Source: CAZJRQ01 sp964548535 | Lineage (GTDB): Bacteria; Bacillota; Clostridia; Oscillospirales; Ruminococcaceae | Direction of reading: 5' to 3' | NCBI GenBank assembly: GCA_964548535.1 | Contig: CAZJRQ010000008.1 | Location: 15,848 to 79,847 of the forward strand | Length of the DNA: 64,000 nucleotides | In this document: piece after piece, positions 7,558-16,123 of the stretch | How positions within the stretch are numbered: position 1 is the first letter of the stretch | Layout: the number at the start of each line of letters is the position of its first letter | The notes under the pieces: model-generated | The model's database searches: none | What the model was told of the DNA's origin: nothing | Seen by the model: the letters and a program-made list of their open reading frames with translations, nothing else | Translations under genes and position numbers: made by a program

Positions 7558-9684
7558 ATGATTCAGAAAATTAATGATTTTTCTTTTAGAATTTCATCAA
7601 ATTGGTTAGTAAAATCAATTAGGCGTGGACTTATGTATTCGGTTCCGTTTATACTTGCGGGTTCATTAGCTTTATTGTTTTTAAACTTTCCGATTGAGTC
7701 AGTTAAGTCATTTTATGATACGAATTTTGGCAGTTATTTATATAGATTATTTAGCTTAATACACAATTCCACTTTTAATATTATTGCAATTGTTATTTTA
7801 CTTTGTGTTTCAAATGAGGTAGCTTTGCATGACAAGACTATGAAAAATTCGGGGCTTTCACCATTGTTTATGGAGATAATTGCTTTGGCTTGTTTTTTTA
7901 TAAATCTTGGCATGGATATCACAGTTGAAGCGGATACAACTGGTACGGGTGCTTTGTTTAATGCTATGGTGATTGCAATTATAGCTCCTAAATTGTTTTC
8001 GATTTTTTATCGGCGCAAGAGATTATCTTTTGCAACATATGCTGATGTTTCTGACAAGGCGTTTTACAAGATGATTTCTACAATTTTTCCTATATTTCTG
8101 ACAATGTTGATTTTTGTAGTTTTTAGGATTGTTTCGATTAGATTTGGATTTGCTAACGTTGGATTTAGGTGGGCTGCGAATGCTTTAACAAAAGTCGGCG
8201 GACTTGCGGCGGCTCTTATTTTTAATTTTTTGTGTAACCTTATGTGGTTTTTTGGTATTCACGGAAACAATGTATTGGGTGACATTAATAAAGCTGTTTT
8301 TGATCCGGCTGGTGCGATTAATACTGAGTTGATAGCTAGTGGGCTGGCTCCTACTAAAATTGTAACTAAGCAGTTTTTGGATACTTTTGTTTTTATGGGC
8401 GGATGCGGCTCGACACTTTGTTTACTTATAGCTATGTTAGTTTCAGGAGGTCGCAAGCAGTCGCACAAATTTGAAAAAATTGCGTTTTTTCCCGCACTGT
8501 TCAACATAAATGAGATTATGCTTTTTGGGTTGCCTGTTGTACTTAATCCTATATTTCTCATTCCTTTCTTCGTTGTTCCTACTGTACTGATTTTGACTTC
8601 GTATTTTGCTATGTATATTGGTATTGTTCCGCTTGTTATAAATCAAAATCTTGATTGGACTTCACCTATTATAATTGGTGGATATCAAGCTGTTGGCTCT
8701 ATTGCGGGTTCATTATTACAGATTGTTAATTTAGTTATTGGAACTTTTATTTATCTACCGTTTGTTAGAATGAATACTCGTTTTAAGGAAGAGAGCAGCA
8801 AGAAAAGTTTTGATGCTTTTATAAAGGGCGTTTTGGATCATGATGATGAATTTGATAATTCTTTGACGGAGTTGCAGGGCGATTATGGAATACTTGCTAG
8901 GACTTTGACTAGCAGGCTTGAGGAAGCAATTAAGCATAGAGAAGTAAACGGTTTATATTTGGTATATCAGCCACAAGTTAATATTAATGGTGAATTGATT
9001 GGAACGGAGGCTTTGCTTCGCTGGAATGACGATATATTTGGGTTTGTTCCGCCGCCTGTAATTGTACGTTTGGCTGAAGAGTGCGGCATGATAAACAGGC
9101 TTGGTGACTGGATTATTGAGGACTCGATAAACACAGCTCAGGAATTTAGTGACAGTGGAATTTACGATATAAAGATGTCTATTAATCTATCACCTATGCA
9201 AATTTGTGATGGTAGTTTTGTGGACAAGGTCAAGGAAATGATATTTAAGACGAATGTTAATCCATGTTTTTTAGAATTTGAGATTGCTGAGATGACTACA
9301 ATTAACTACAAGGGCGATTTAAAGGAGACTTTAGACAAGCTTATATCTCTTGGATGTCGGGTTGCGATTGATGATTTTGGAATGGGCAGGACGTCGATTG
9401 AATTTATTCGTTATTTTAACATTAACACGCTTAAGCTTGATGCGTCGCTTGTGATTGACATTGACAGTGATTCTAATGCAAAGGAGATTGTTTCTAGCAT
9501 ATGCAATATGTGCTGCTCACTGAAACTGGACATTATTGCGGAGCACATTGAAACTAGGGAACAGAGAGATATTTTAAGCAGTCTTGGCTGTGAAATTTAT
9601 CAGGGATATTACTATTCAAAGCCAATTAACAAAGGTGAATTTTTAAACTACGCACATCAAAAATCACCTAGCTATGTTAAATAA
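7558..9684 (+). CDS. PTS EIIC-like membrane domain fused to EAL c-di-GMP phosphodiesterase
   Basis: A 708-residue protein. Residues 1-410 resemble the cellobiose/lichenan-type EIIC sugar channel: about ten hydrophobic helices, with MWFFGIHGNNVLG and FNINEIMLFGLPVVLNP as in EIIC. Residues about 460-700 are an EAL domain with the residues needed for hydrolysis: EALLRW, SINLSP, FEIAEMT, IDDFGMG, LKLD, an AEHIET motif (usually AEGVET) and QGYYYSKP. No EIIA, EIIB or GGDEF domain is present, so the channel probably senses a sugar and controls c-di-GMP breakdown rather than transporting by phosphorylation. ATG 7558 follows TTGGAGGGG. Single-gene unit with its own promoter and terminator. Confidence 0.9.
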   Translation: MIQKINDFSFRISSNWLVKSIRRGLMYSVPFILAGSLALLFLNFPIESVKSFYDTNFGSYLYRLFSLIHNSTFNIIAIVILLCVSNEVALHDKTMKNSGLSPLFMEIIALACFFINLGMDITVEADTTGTGALFNAMVIAIIAPKLFSIFYRRKRLSFATYADVSDKAFYKMISTIFPIFLTMLIFVVFRIVSIRFGFANVGFRWAANALTKVGGLAAALIFNFLCNLMWFFGIHGNNVLGDINKAVFDPAGAINTELIASGLAPTKIVTKQFLDTFVFMGGCGSTLCLLIAMLVSGGRKQSHKFEKIAFFPALFNINEIMLFGLPVVLNPIFLIPFFVVPTVLILTSYFAMYIGIVPLVINQNLDWTSPIIIGGYQAVGSIAGSLLQIVNLVIGTFIYLPFVRMNTRFKEESSKKSFDAFIKGVLDHDDEFDNSLTELQGDYGILARTLTSRLEEAIKHREVNGLYLVYQPQVNINGELIGTEALLRWNDDIFGFVPPPVIVRLAEECGMINRLGDWIIEDSINTAQEFSDSGIYDIKMSINLSPMQICDGSFVDKVKEMIFKTNVNPCFLEFEIAEMTTINYKGDLKETLDKLISLGCRVAIDDFGMGRTSIEFIRYFNINTLKLDASLVIDIDSDSNAKEIVSSICNMCCSLKLDIIAEHIETREQRDILSSLGCEIYQGYYYSKPINKGEFLNYAHQKSPSYVK

Positions 9685-9688
9685 AAAT

Positions 9689-9720
9689 AATGCAGTCAAA
9701 AATATTTGGCTGCATTTTTT
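9689..9720 (+). terminator. Terminator of EIIC-EAL gene
   Basis: Twelve-base-pair stem AATGCAGTCAAA / TTTGGCTGCATT with an AATA loop and a T run. Confidence 0.85.
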
Positions 9721-9835
9721 ATTTGTTATGGTGCAATTATTGATATATTTTTACTAGATAGGTTATTTATGGGCATGATTTCTCTTAGTTATCAGATTAG
9801 TAACAAATAAGTAATTGTATATTTACATTTGGGTG

Positions 9836-9864
9836 TTGACAACAGGTTGCAAAAGTGATATACT
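9836..9864 (+). promoter_or_regulatory. SigA promoter of tRNA-fMet
   Basis: TTGACA (9836-9841), 17-base spacer, TATACT (9859-9864), 55 bases before the tRNA. Confidence 0.85.
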
Positions 9865-9919
9865 AGATAAGTACTCAAAACACAGAACAAATTTGTGAAA
9901 AGTTTGAGTGAAAATATAT

Positions 9920-9996
<77 letters not shown>

Positions 9997-10005
9997 ACGT
10001 AAATA

Positions 10006-10038
10006 GGCACTTTGTAGAGATACAGGGTGTCTTTTTTT
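10006..10038 (+). terminator. Terminator of tRNA-fMet
   Basis: Eleven-pair stem GGCACTTTGTA / TACAGGGTGTC (three G-T pairs) with GAGA loop, then seven T residues. Confidence 0.75.
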
Positions 10039-10120
10039 GTGCTATGAAATATGGTTTAGGACAACTTAAGGGCAACTCAATGTTTGTGAATTACTAAAAG
10101 ACAACATGAAATAGTAAAGA

Positions 10121-10150
10121 CTACAGGAATAAATGTCCTGTAGCTTTTTT
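10121..10150 (+). terminator. Terminator-like hairpin
   Basis: Perfect eight-pair stem CTACAGGA / TCCTGTAG followed by CTTTTTT. It follows no recognised gene and may be the end of a lost gene or a small RNA. Confidence 0.65.
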
Positions 10151-10329
10151 ATATATTGATATAAAAACTTTGAGTTCTAATATTTTATTTATTGGTATAG
10201 TGACAATAAACCCTTCTTGATTAACAGTATTTTATATGACAAATTTAATGTTAGATTTTAGTGTGTTTTTACAGTCTTTATGGTAAAATAGTACAATAAA
10301 TGCTAAAATGTTTTATATAATATTAGATA

Positions 10330-10358
10330 TTTACAAATTTGCATATTCATGTTATAAT
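10330..10358 (+). promoter_or_regulatory. SigA promoter of DM9 gene
   Basis: TTTACA (10330-10335), 17-base spacer, TATAAT (10353-10358). Confidence 0.65.
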
Positions 10359-10454
10359 ATAGCAAAGGACACAGAAAGAGGTGATACCAATGAAGTAAAA
10401 TAGTTAAAATCATAAATCTTAATAATCAATCAAAACTTATAGGGAGGTATTTTT

Positions 10455-10883
10455 ATGTGGATAAAAGCAAGAAAAGGCACTAAGCCATTAGATGCAGTAG
10501 TTGCAGGGTATGAAGAAGGAATAACTGTTTTCATTGCACGTGTAGCTTTTAAAAGTGGAATTCATCCTGGTAAATATGTTTTTGGTGGAAACTTTGCTGA
10601 TTGTTATGTTTCTTATGGTGGTAAAGAATATCATATTACTTCTGATGAGTTTGAATACTATGCCGGTCCAGTTAAGTGGGTAAAAGTGAAAGGGCGTACC
10701 ATTCCTTCCAATGCAGTGGAAGCAGGACGCGAGAGTGATGGAAGAAAACTTTACATTGGTAGAGCAAAATATAAGGATATGCTTATAACTGGAAAGGTTG
10801 GAACACATCTTTCACGTGGTATTTGTATTCCTTATGGTGGAAAAGAAATTGAACTGGATGAATACGAGATTCTTGTAAAATAA
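10455..10883 (+). CDS. DM9 (DUF3421) double-repeat protein
   Basis: A 142-residue protein made of two DM9-type repeats, about residues 2-70 and 74-142. Each has W.KARKGTKPLDAVVAGYE or WVKVKGRTIPSNAVEAGRE, then a glycine-rich middle (FKSGIHPGKYVFGG / LITGKVGTHLSRG) and a closing YGGKE followed by an acidic DEFEYY or DEYEIL end. DM9 proteins are best known in insects, flukes and oysters, where some bind mannose; a sugar-binding role here is inference. No signal peptide. Start ATG follows AGGGAGG. Own promoter and perfect terminator. Probably cargo of the outer mobile element, between the tRNA and the integrase. Confidence 0.85.
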   Translation: MWIKARKGTKPLDAVVAGYEEGITVFIARVAFKSGIHPGKYVFGGNFADCYVSYGGKEYHITSDEFEYYAGPVKWVKVKGRTIPSNAVEAGRESDGRKLYIGRAKYKDMLITGKVGTHLSRGICIPYGGKEIELDEYEILVK

Positions 10884-10976
10884 TTATTATTCTTACATAA
10901 TGCAAATTTATGAATTTTATAATAAATAAAACGTTTTATTGTGTTAGTTGAACATAATGTGTGAAAATAGACATGG

Positions 10977-11023
10977 AAAATGCCCTACTATGGTATGTTA
11001 AAATACGATAGTAGGGCATTTTT
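10977..11023 (+). terminator. Terminator of DM9 gene
   Basis: Perfect stem AAATGCCCTACTAT / ATAGTAGGGCATTT followed by T residues. Confidence 0.85.
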
Positions 11024-11072
11024 ACTGTCTGTACAATTTTGCATGATGTAATCTTGTAGGCTTTGTTTTTTA

Positions 11073-11175
11073 TCAAATTACATCTTTATTTTGCTTAGGT
11101 CTCAGTATCGCATTTGCAATACACTCCGCTGATTGTTCGTCGGCTCTGTTCATGATGTGACTATAGATGTCTGTT
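11073..11175 (-). pseudogene. 3' end of tyrosine integrase gene, cut off by the inner element
   Basis: The minus strand reads TDIYSHIMNRADEQSAEC... to a TGA at 11073-11075. This is a classic tyrosine recombinase C-terminus with the catalytic Tyr in DIYSH. It continues exactly from the integrase part at 24860-26179: removing 11176-24857 gives KVSTT|TDIYSH with no lost base. It has no start of its own. Confidence 0.88.
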
Positions 11176-11200
11176 GTATTCAACCCCCGAAAAGGACACA
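11160..11200. other. Attachment site attL of the inner element
   Basis: Host half GATGTCTGTT, core GT (11176-11177), element half ATTCAACC, eight bases, GGACACA (11194-11200). Core chosen because it lies at equal distance from the inverted arms at both ends. Confidence 0.82.
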
Positions 11201-11231
11201 AAAAAATCCAAACCCAAAAACCGCCCAAAAA

Positions 11232-12902
11232 TCAAGCAATTCCCGTACTTTTATCAACTTCCAAAAACCTCTTATCAGCAAGCTCCTTATCGAGCAACTT
11301 GTAATAAATATGAATATCCCTTGCCCTATCCGCTGAATATTCATCAACCGTGATGTATTCGATAAGTTCAAGGCACATCTCACGAGAAAGCTCCGAAACA
11401 TCGGTATACTTTTTCAATCGCTTGATAAACTCATCAACATCATTTTCATCTTGCTTGACGGCTGATAATTTTGATTCAAGTGCCAAAACTTCAGCGGATA
11501 ACGAGTTCTGCTCCGACTGATATTTTTCGAGTAACTTCACGCAAACATCCTCTGGAATTTTACCCAAAACTTTATCCTCATAAATCGACTGCATAAGTTT
11601 TTCGAGTTCAGTTAAACGAAACTTTCCATCATTAAGTTTCTTCAAATCATCAGCAGTTTGCTTTTCGGTGAACTGCTGTTTTTTCTGAAGAAAATCCGCA
11701 CAAGCCTGTTTTTCATCATCGATAACGAGCTTCGCCATTGAGCGAATATCGGCAAGAATTAGAGCATCAATATCTTTCATTTTGATGTAATGACTTGTGC
11801 AAGCCTTCTTGCCGAAACGGTTATATGTTCCGCAATTATAATTATGTCTAACATAAATTCTAGGTTTTTTCTTGCTACCATTTGTAGTATTGTTCCATGC
11901 TAGACGCATTTTTTCGCCACAATCAATGCAATACATCAGCCCACTTAACGGCTTAACCTCGCCAGTTTTCGTTTTTTTGCCTTGACTTACCGAAGCCTCA
12001 ACCTCTCTGCACTTATCCCATAACTCTTGTGAAATAATAGGCTCATGCGTATTTTTCACAATTATCATATCTTCTTCAGCTTTTTTGATTATTTTATGGT
12101 TTTTATACGATACAGTCGTACTTCTTAGCTGAACAAGATGCCCTAAATACGTGGGATTACTCAGCATTTGTCTAATGCCATCGCCACTCCAAAGATGCCT
12201 TGTTCTTCTCGGATTTGGCTTACCTAATTTCGCATAAAGATAGTCTGACGGGATGGGGATATTTTCATTATTAAGCACGTCAGCGATGTGCCTTGGGGTT
12301 ACTCCTTGTGAACGCAGAGTGAATATTCGTTTCACAACTTCTGCTGCATATGGGTCAACAATTGGCAAGCTTTTTTCGTCACTCCCTTTGTCATAACCAT
12401 AAGGAGCGAACGTCGATCGGTACTTCCCAGCCTTAGCATTCGCCTCAATAACTGCCTTGATCTTTTTGCTCGTGGAAGATGCGTGCCACTCGTTGAAAAC
12501 ATTCATTATCGGCATCATATCCATCGCCGTGCTACTCGTATCAATCGTGTCAACATTATCGCTAAGTGCAATAAATCGCACATTATGAAGCGGAAAAATA
12601 TAATCAATATACTGCCCCACCTGAATATAATTTCGTCCAAATCGGCTCAAATCCTTAACGATGATAAGATTGATAATACCGTTTTCAGCATCTTCAAGAA
12701 GATTTTTTACCGCTGGTCTATCGAAACTCGTCCCCGAATATCCATCGTCTACATAAGTTGAATGAATGCTCCAACCTTGTTCTGTCACATACTTTGTTAA
12801 AATCAATTTCTGATTTTCAATTGATAGGGATTAGCCAGCACGCAAGTCATCTTTAGATAGACGAACATAAATCCCCACGCTATAATTTGTCTGCTTTGAC
12901 AT
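11232..12902 (-). pseudogene. Large serine recombinase with in-frame TAA at codon 24
   Basis: Resolvase, recombinase and zinc-ribbon/coiled-coil domains in the order of TnpX-like integrases. The natural start is ATG 12902-12900 after AAAGGAG. The reading frame begins MSKQTNYSVGIYVRLSKDD, with Ser16 the expected nucleophile, then codon 24 (12833-12831) is TAA where the family usually has Glu (GESLSIENQK). Downstream is intact: GRNYIQVG, YLGHL, and CIDCGEKM...C...C zinc ligands near 290-350, then a coiled coil. Reinitiation at TTG 12806 would give a 524-residue protein without the catalytic Ser. It very likely moved the inner element but looks inactive now, unless the stop is read through. Confidence 0.88.
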
Positions 12903-12994
12903 ATTTTTTACTCCTTTCACGTTCAAAGCAGCCTTATTCGATACTTTTATTATAACACAAAAAATCGAATAAAGCAATACTTTAAAGCAATAAA

Positions 12995-13189
12995 TTATGC
13001 GGCTTTTTTCACGAATATATCTGACTCGGCTCTGTGCATTGCGATGCCTGAAATGACCGTATCAATGTCTTTTTCACCGATGAAATGGCTGTGGACTATG
13101 TATTTTTTGCCGTCAATGATATACTCATTAATTTTTGTGGGGCAATTTAAATAAGCCTCGTTAAGTTCAAACATTGTTGTTCTGTTCAA
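12995..13189 (-). CDS. TnpW-like small transposon protein
   Basis: A 64-residue protein with the pattern of TnpW family proteins of Tn4451-like elements: a variable N-terminus, then INEYIIDGKKYIVHSHF with a short strand pair, and a helical end (TVISGIAMHRAESDI). Function of the family is unknown. Translation probably starts at TTG 13189 nine bases after AAGGAGG; the ATG five codons later is an alternative. It lies between recombinase and relaxase genes, the usual place. Confidence 0.7.
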   Translation of the reverse strand: MNRTTMFELNEAYLNCPTKINEYIIDGKKYIVHSHFIGEKDIDTVISGIAMHRAESDIFVKKAA

Positions 13190-13217
13190 TATGCGATTCC
13201 TCCTTTTTTGACGAAAT

Positions 13218-14435
13218 TTATCGTCCTCTATTTTTACTCGGCGACTTCAAAAACTCATATAATTTTTGTTTAAGATTTAGATTTTCAATAAACCTCATAA
13301 CCCTATCAAACCTACCCTGCAACGACTTCAACAACGATTGAGATTTCACCAAGTCATCTTTAACGGTAGCAAGTTCAACATCTTTTTCACGAACTCCATT
13401 TTTCAAACTGGCTACCTCAACCGAAAGATTATGCACCTGATTTGAAATGCGAGCATTCAAAACTTTCAACTTGTCATTTTCATTTTTAAGCACGACCTCA
13501 TCTTCCACCGAAGCATAAAATTCACCGTAATTATGCTCTATCTGTTGCAGATTTCCTGATAAAATATCGTTGTCCTTTTTCAAAACATGGTTCTGATTTT
13601 CAAGACTGGAACATTTTTCTTTCAACTCCAAAAGTTCATTTTCTGATTTTTTAACTGTAGCATATTTCTTAGCAGCAGAGGATAAATTTTCAAAATCAGC
13701 AGAAGAAAGCGTGACCTTGTTGCCTAAAAGCGTAGGTTTAACTTCAACATTTTCGATTGCATTAATGTCAGCAATTTGGAAAGTCAACTCCAAAATCTGT
13801 TCCGTCGTCTTTTTCAATTTGAAATCCTGAACCGATAAATGTTCAGAGGTGCTCCCTTTTTGACCACGCTCTAAATCGTAACTACGATAACTGATGAAGT
13901 CGAAATATTCATCTTGAAGTCGAGCGTAACTGTCCCTGCCTTTCCAAAACTCGGAGCAATTGATGCGTTTGCAGGATTGCTTTTTTCTGTCTTTTCCCTT
14001 GACGACGGGGATAAATGCGACGTGCATATGCGGAGTTTTTTCATCCATATGTACCACAGCGGACACCACATATTGCTCACCACCGACCTTTGCAGTAACA
14101 AAATCATAGGCATCCTTGAAAAAATGTTTCGTTTTTTCTGCACCTAATTTTGCGAAGAATTCCGAGTCGGACGTGATTAGAAACTCGCACATCACGGTGC
14201 TTTGTTTCTCACCATGCAAGCGGAGATTACCTTTCAACTCCTGCCTCGTGCGAATCCTCTCGAATTCTCGCTGATATGTTTCAGACTGGATTTGCTTCAG
14301 ATGATAATTCAAATGCGAGCGAGATAAGTCGATATCCTTGTTGCTGTAATTTTTATTTTTGCGTTCGTTGTGCCGTTCCATCATAGGTACGGCATTCATT
14401 TTGTGGTTTTCATTTCGAATAATTGCATAGCTAAT
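13218..14435 (-). CDS. MobV-family relaxase (Mob/Pre, TnpZ-like)
   Basis: Nicks oriT and starts DNA transfer with the help of a conjugative element. The N-terminal relaxase domain has the MobV start ISYAIIRNENHKMNAVPMMERHNERKN and the metal-binding motif HMDEKTPHMH near residues 125-134; residues 240-390 form a long coiled coil. The best-spaced Shine-Dalgarno (AAGGAGG, 14450-14444) points at ATT 14435, where relatives have ATG. The first in-frame ATG (14399) lies 12 codons in and lacks a site, and would remove motif I. So either a rare AUU start is used or the start was lost by mutation. oriT lies just upstream. Confidence 0.88.
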   Translation of the reverse strand: MSYAIIRNENHKMNAVPMMERHNERKNKNYSNKDIDLSRSHLNYHLKQIQSETYQREFERIRTRQELKGNLRLHGEKQSTVMCEFLITSDSEFFAKLGAEKTKHFFKDAYDFVTAKVGGEQYVVSAVVHMDEKTPHMHVAFIPVVKGKDRKKQSCKRINCSEFWKGRDSYARLQDEYFDFISYRSYDLERGQKGSTSEHLSVQDFKLKKTTEQILELTFQIADINAIENVEVKPTLLGNKVTLSSADFENLSSAAKKYATVKKSENELLELKEKCSSLENQNHVLKKDNDILSGNLQQIEHNYGEFYASVEDEVVLKNENDKLKVLNARISNQVHNLSVEVASLKNGVREKDVELATVKDDLVKSQSLLKSLQGRFDRVMRFIENLNLKQKLYEFLKSPSKNRGR

Positions 14436-14489
14436 ATTTTTTGCCTCCTTTTTTCGTGAACAGGAGCGGAGAGACCGACCCCTATTCTG

Positions 14490-14535
14490 CGGAATAGTTA
14501 TAACACACTAGGACTATTTTCTGCAAAAATAGACC
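14490..14535 (-). other. oriT of MobV/pMV158 type
   Basis: On the minus strand: inverted repeat CTATTTT / AAAATAG (14532-14514), then TCC, then TAGTGTG-TTA (14510-14501) followed by TAACTATT. This copies the pMV158 oriT design, in which MobM nicks between TAGTGTG and TTA, which here would be between 14504 and 14503. It lies about 60 bases upstream of the relaxase gene, as in pMV158. Confidence 0.8.
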
Positions 14536-14634
14536 GTGTGGCAGCGTTCCTCTGCACCCCTTTGATGCGATTTGCAATCGCTGAAAAATATGCTAGAGCA
14601 TATTTGAATTTGCCTATCGGCATGGTGGTGGATT

Positions 14635-14802
14635 TTAAAAATCACTCGCAGCAATTTCACTAATCAACCAAAGCATGCGAATTTGTTCTTGCTCATCGAG
14701 TTCAAAACGTAACGTTTGGAGCAGTTCCTGTTTGGTCATGCAAAGCACGTCCGCTAAATTTTCAACTTGAATTTTTTTATGCCTCAACTCTGTAAAAATC
14801 AT
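14635..14802 (-). CDS. Small helical protein, possible HTH regulator of transfer genes
   Basis: Reads MIFTELRHKKIQVENLADVLCMTKQELLQTLRFELDEQEQIRMLW..., about 55 residues, with a helix-turn-helix-like spacing (VENLADVLCMTKQELLQTLR) similar to short Cro-like proteins. The AGGGAGG site (about 14828-14822) is too far from this ATG; it is well spaced for an in-frame ATA at 14814, so the true start is unsure. It is the first gene after a strong minus-strand promoter and precedes oriT and relaxase. Regulatory role is inference. Confidence 0.5.
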   Translation of the reverse strand: MIFTELRHKKIQVENLADVLCMTKQELLQTLRFELDEQEQIRMLWLISEIAASDF

Positions 14803-14868
14803 TTCATTCGCTATATAAAAACCTCCCTTGATGTTTCGAAACATTTCTTAAATTTTAAGCTCAAAGAT

Positions 14869-14912
14869 ATTATATATCGACCCTTGACAAATGTCAATAG
14901 ATGTGATACCAT
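14869..14912. promoter_or_regulatory. Back-to-back divergent promoters sharing a palindromic -35 region
   Basis: Plus strand: TTGACA 14884-14889, 17 bases, TACCAT 14907-14912. Minus strand: TTGACA 14897-14892, 17 bases, TATAAT 14874-14869. The two -35 boxes form TTGACAAATGTCAA, a palindrome that one protein could cover to control transfer genes (left) and cargo (right). Confidence 0.78.
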
Positions 14913-15021
14913 AACTCTATTAGGAACTATTTTCACATCTATTTTTAATATATCTCTACTTTTTTATCCTCTCACATCTATTTTGCAAAAAATATTTTTT
15001 ATACGAAAGGAAAACGATACT

Positions 15022-16122
15022 ATGACTGGATTTGATGCGTATTTTTATGGAAACAAAATTTTTATAAACGGCAAAAAGGAATACAAACTTGGGGAGATAC
15101 TCACAAAATATCTTTCTAGGAAATTCAAAAAACTTGATGACCTACATCACAAATGTCAAAAAAATATTTCTGAACTTCACTATCCTGAGGACAAAAGTAA
15201 GACGACTTCTTGCAACAAATTATTTCAGAATGCGATGACTTTTTACTCGAATGTTGATGATTTAATTTGCAGTATGCCACCATTTAATGTTATTGATTTC
15301 AAGCGAAATAGTCTTTACGATTTGCTCAATGAATATGATTGGCTTTTCAAAGAGGATTACGATGAGGATGGAATTGAACTTGATTATTTGGAACATTTCA
15401 ACACCGAACTCCCACTTTGCGATTACCACGATGCTGATTTAATTGATGGGGTTTTGGATTTTAATGAAAAATTAAAATTGCTTGCAACAGAATATCTCGT
15501 TTTTATTGAAGATTTAATGCGAGTGAAAAAAGTATACGAGCCATTTCTTGAAACGCTCCACAGCAAAAGTCGATACTTCAATAACACCGAAACAGCAAAT
15601 GTTGTTTCGGAATTTTTGGGCAAGACAAATGCAAGTTTTAATGATTATGAAAAGCTAAAATCATCGGGTAGCATTCAGATTTCATACAAAGTTATCGAGC
15701 ATAAAAAATGCCCCGTCTTGTGTGAAAGTTATCACTTTGACACAATCGGAGCGTTCCTTTATATTGAGTTGTTCAAGGGACTTGAATCGCATTTTCTTCC
15801 TAAAAAATGCGGGTACTGTGAGCGATATTTTTTACTGGAGGCTGGTATATTTTCCGACTATTGTACTCGAGTTTTAAAAGATGCTCCCGATAAAATTTGT
15901 CGTGATGTTGGGCATCGTAAGAAATATGCCGACAAGATCAAAAACGATCCGATTTGGCTTGCTTATTCTCGTGCTTACAAGCAACATTATGCGAGATTTC
16001 TAAAAAAGAAAATGTCGCAGTCGGAGTTTCAGCAGTGGGCGGATTTGGCTCTAGAATTACGGCAACTTGCTATTGATGGAGAGATTGAGTTTGAGGAGTT
16101 TCGGGGGAGGATTAGAGTTTGA
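15022..16122 (+). CDS. DUF6076-like protein with C-terminal cysteine motif
   Basis: A 366-residue protein. The C-terminal third has KKCGYCERYFLLE, SDYCTR, CRDVGHRKKYADKIKNDP and AYSRAYKQHYAR, the Cys/His pattern of the DUF6076-type family and likely a zinc-binding fold. The N-terminal 230 residues are acidic and helical with no recognised motif. Function unknown; relatives are common in mobile elements of Clostridia, so a link to DNA or transfer is possible but unproved. ATG 15022 follows AAAGGAAAA; the longer frame upstream crosses the promoter and is not used. Confidence 0.7.
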   Translation: MTGFDAYFYGNKIFINGKKEYKLGEILTKYLSRKFKKLDDLHHKCQKNISELHYPEDKSKTTSCNKLFQNAMTFYSNVDDLICSMPPFNVIDFKRNSLYDLLNEYDWLFKEDYDEDGIELDYLEHFNTELPLCDYHDADLIDGVLDFNEKLKLLATEYLVFIEDLMRVKKVYEPFLETLHSKSRYFNNTETANVVSEFLGKTNASFNDYEKLKSSGSIQISYKVIEHKKCPVLCESYHFDTIGAFLYIELFKGLESHFLPKKCGYCERYFLLEAGIFSDYCTRVLKDAPDKICRDVGHRKKYADKIKNDPIWLAYSRAYKQHYARFLKKKMSQSEFQQWADLALELRQLAIDGEIEFEEFRGRIRV

Positions 16123-16123
16123 T

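Larger units (their letters stand above)
10039..10454. other. Intergenic stretch between tRNA and DM9 gene
   Basis: No convincing gene. It holds a terminator-like hairpin at 10121-10150 and the promoter of the DM9 gene at 10330-10358. A two-codon ORF follows AGAGGTGAT at about 10378; its meaning is unclear. Confidence 0.6.

Noticed and set aside
14767..15021. Longer N-terminus for the DUF6076-like protein
   Set aside because: The extended frame overlaps the divergent promoters and the opposite gene; ATG 15022 has the ribosome binding site.
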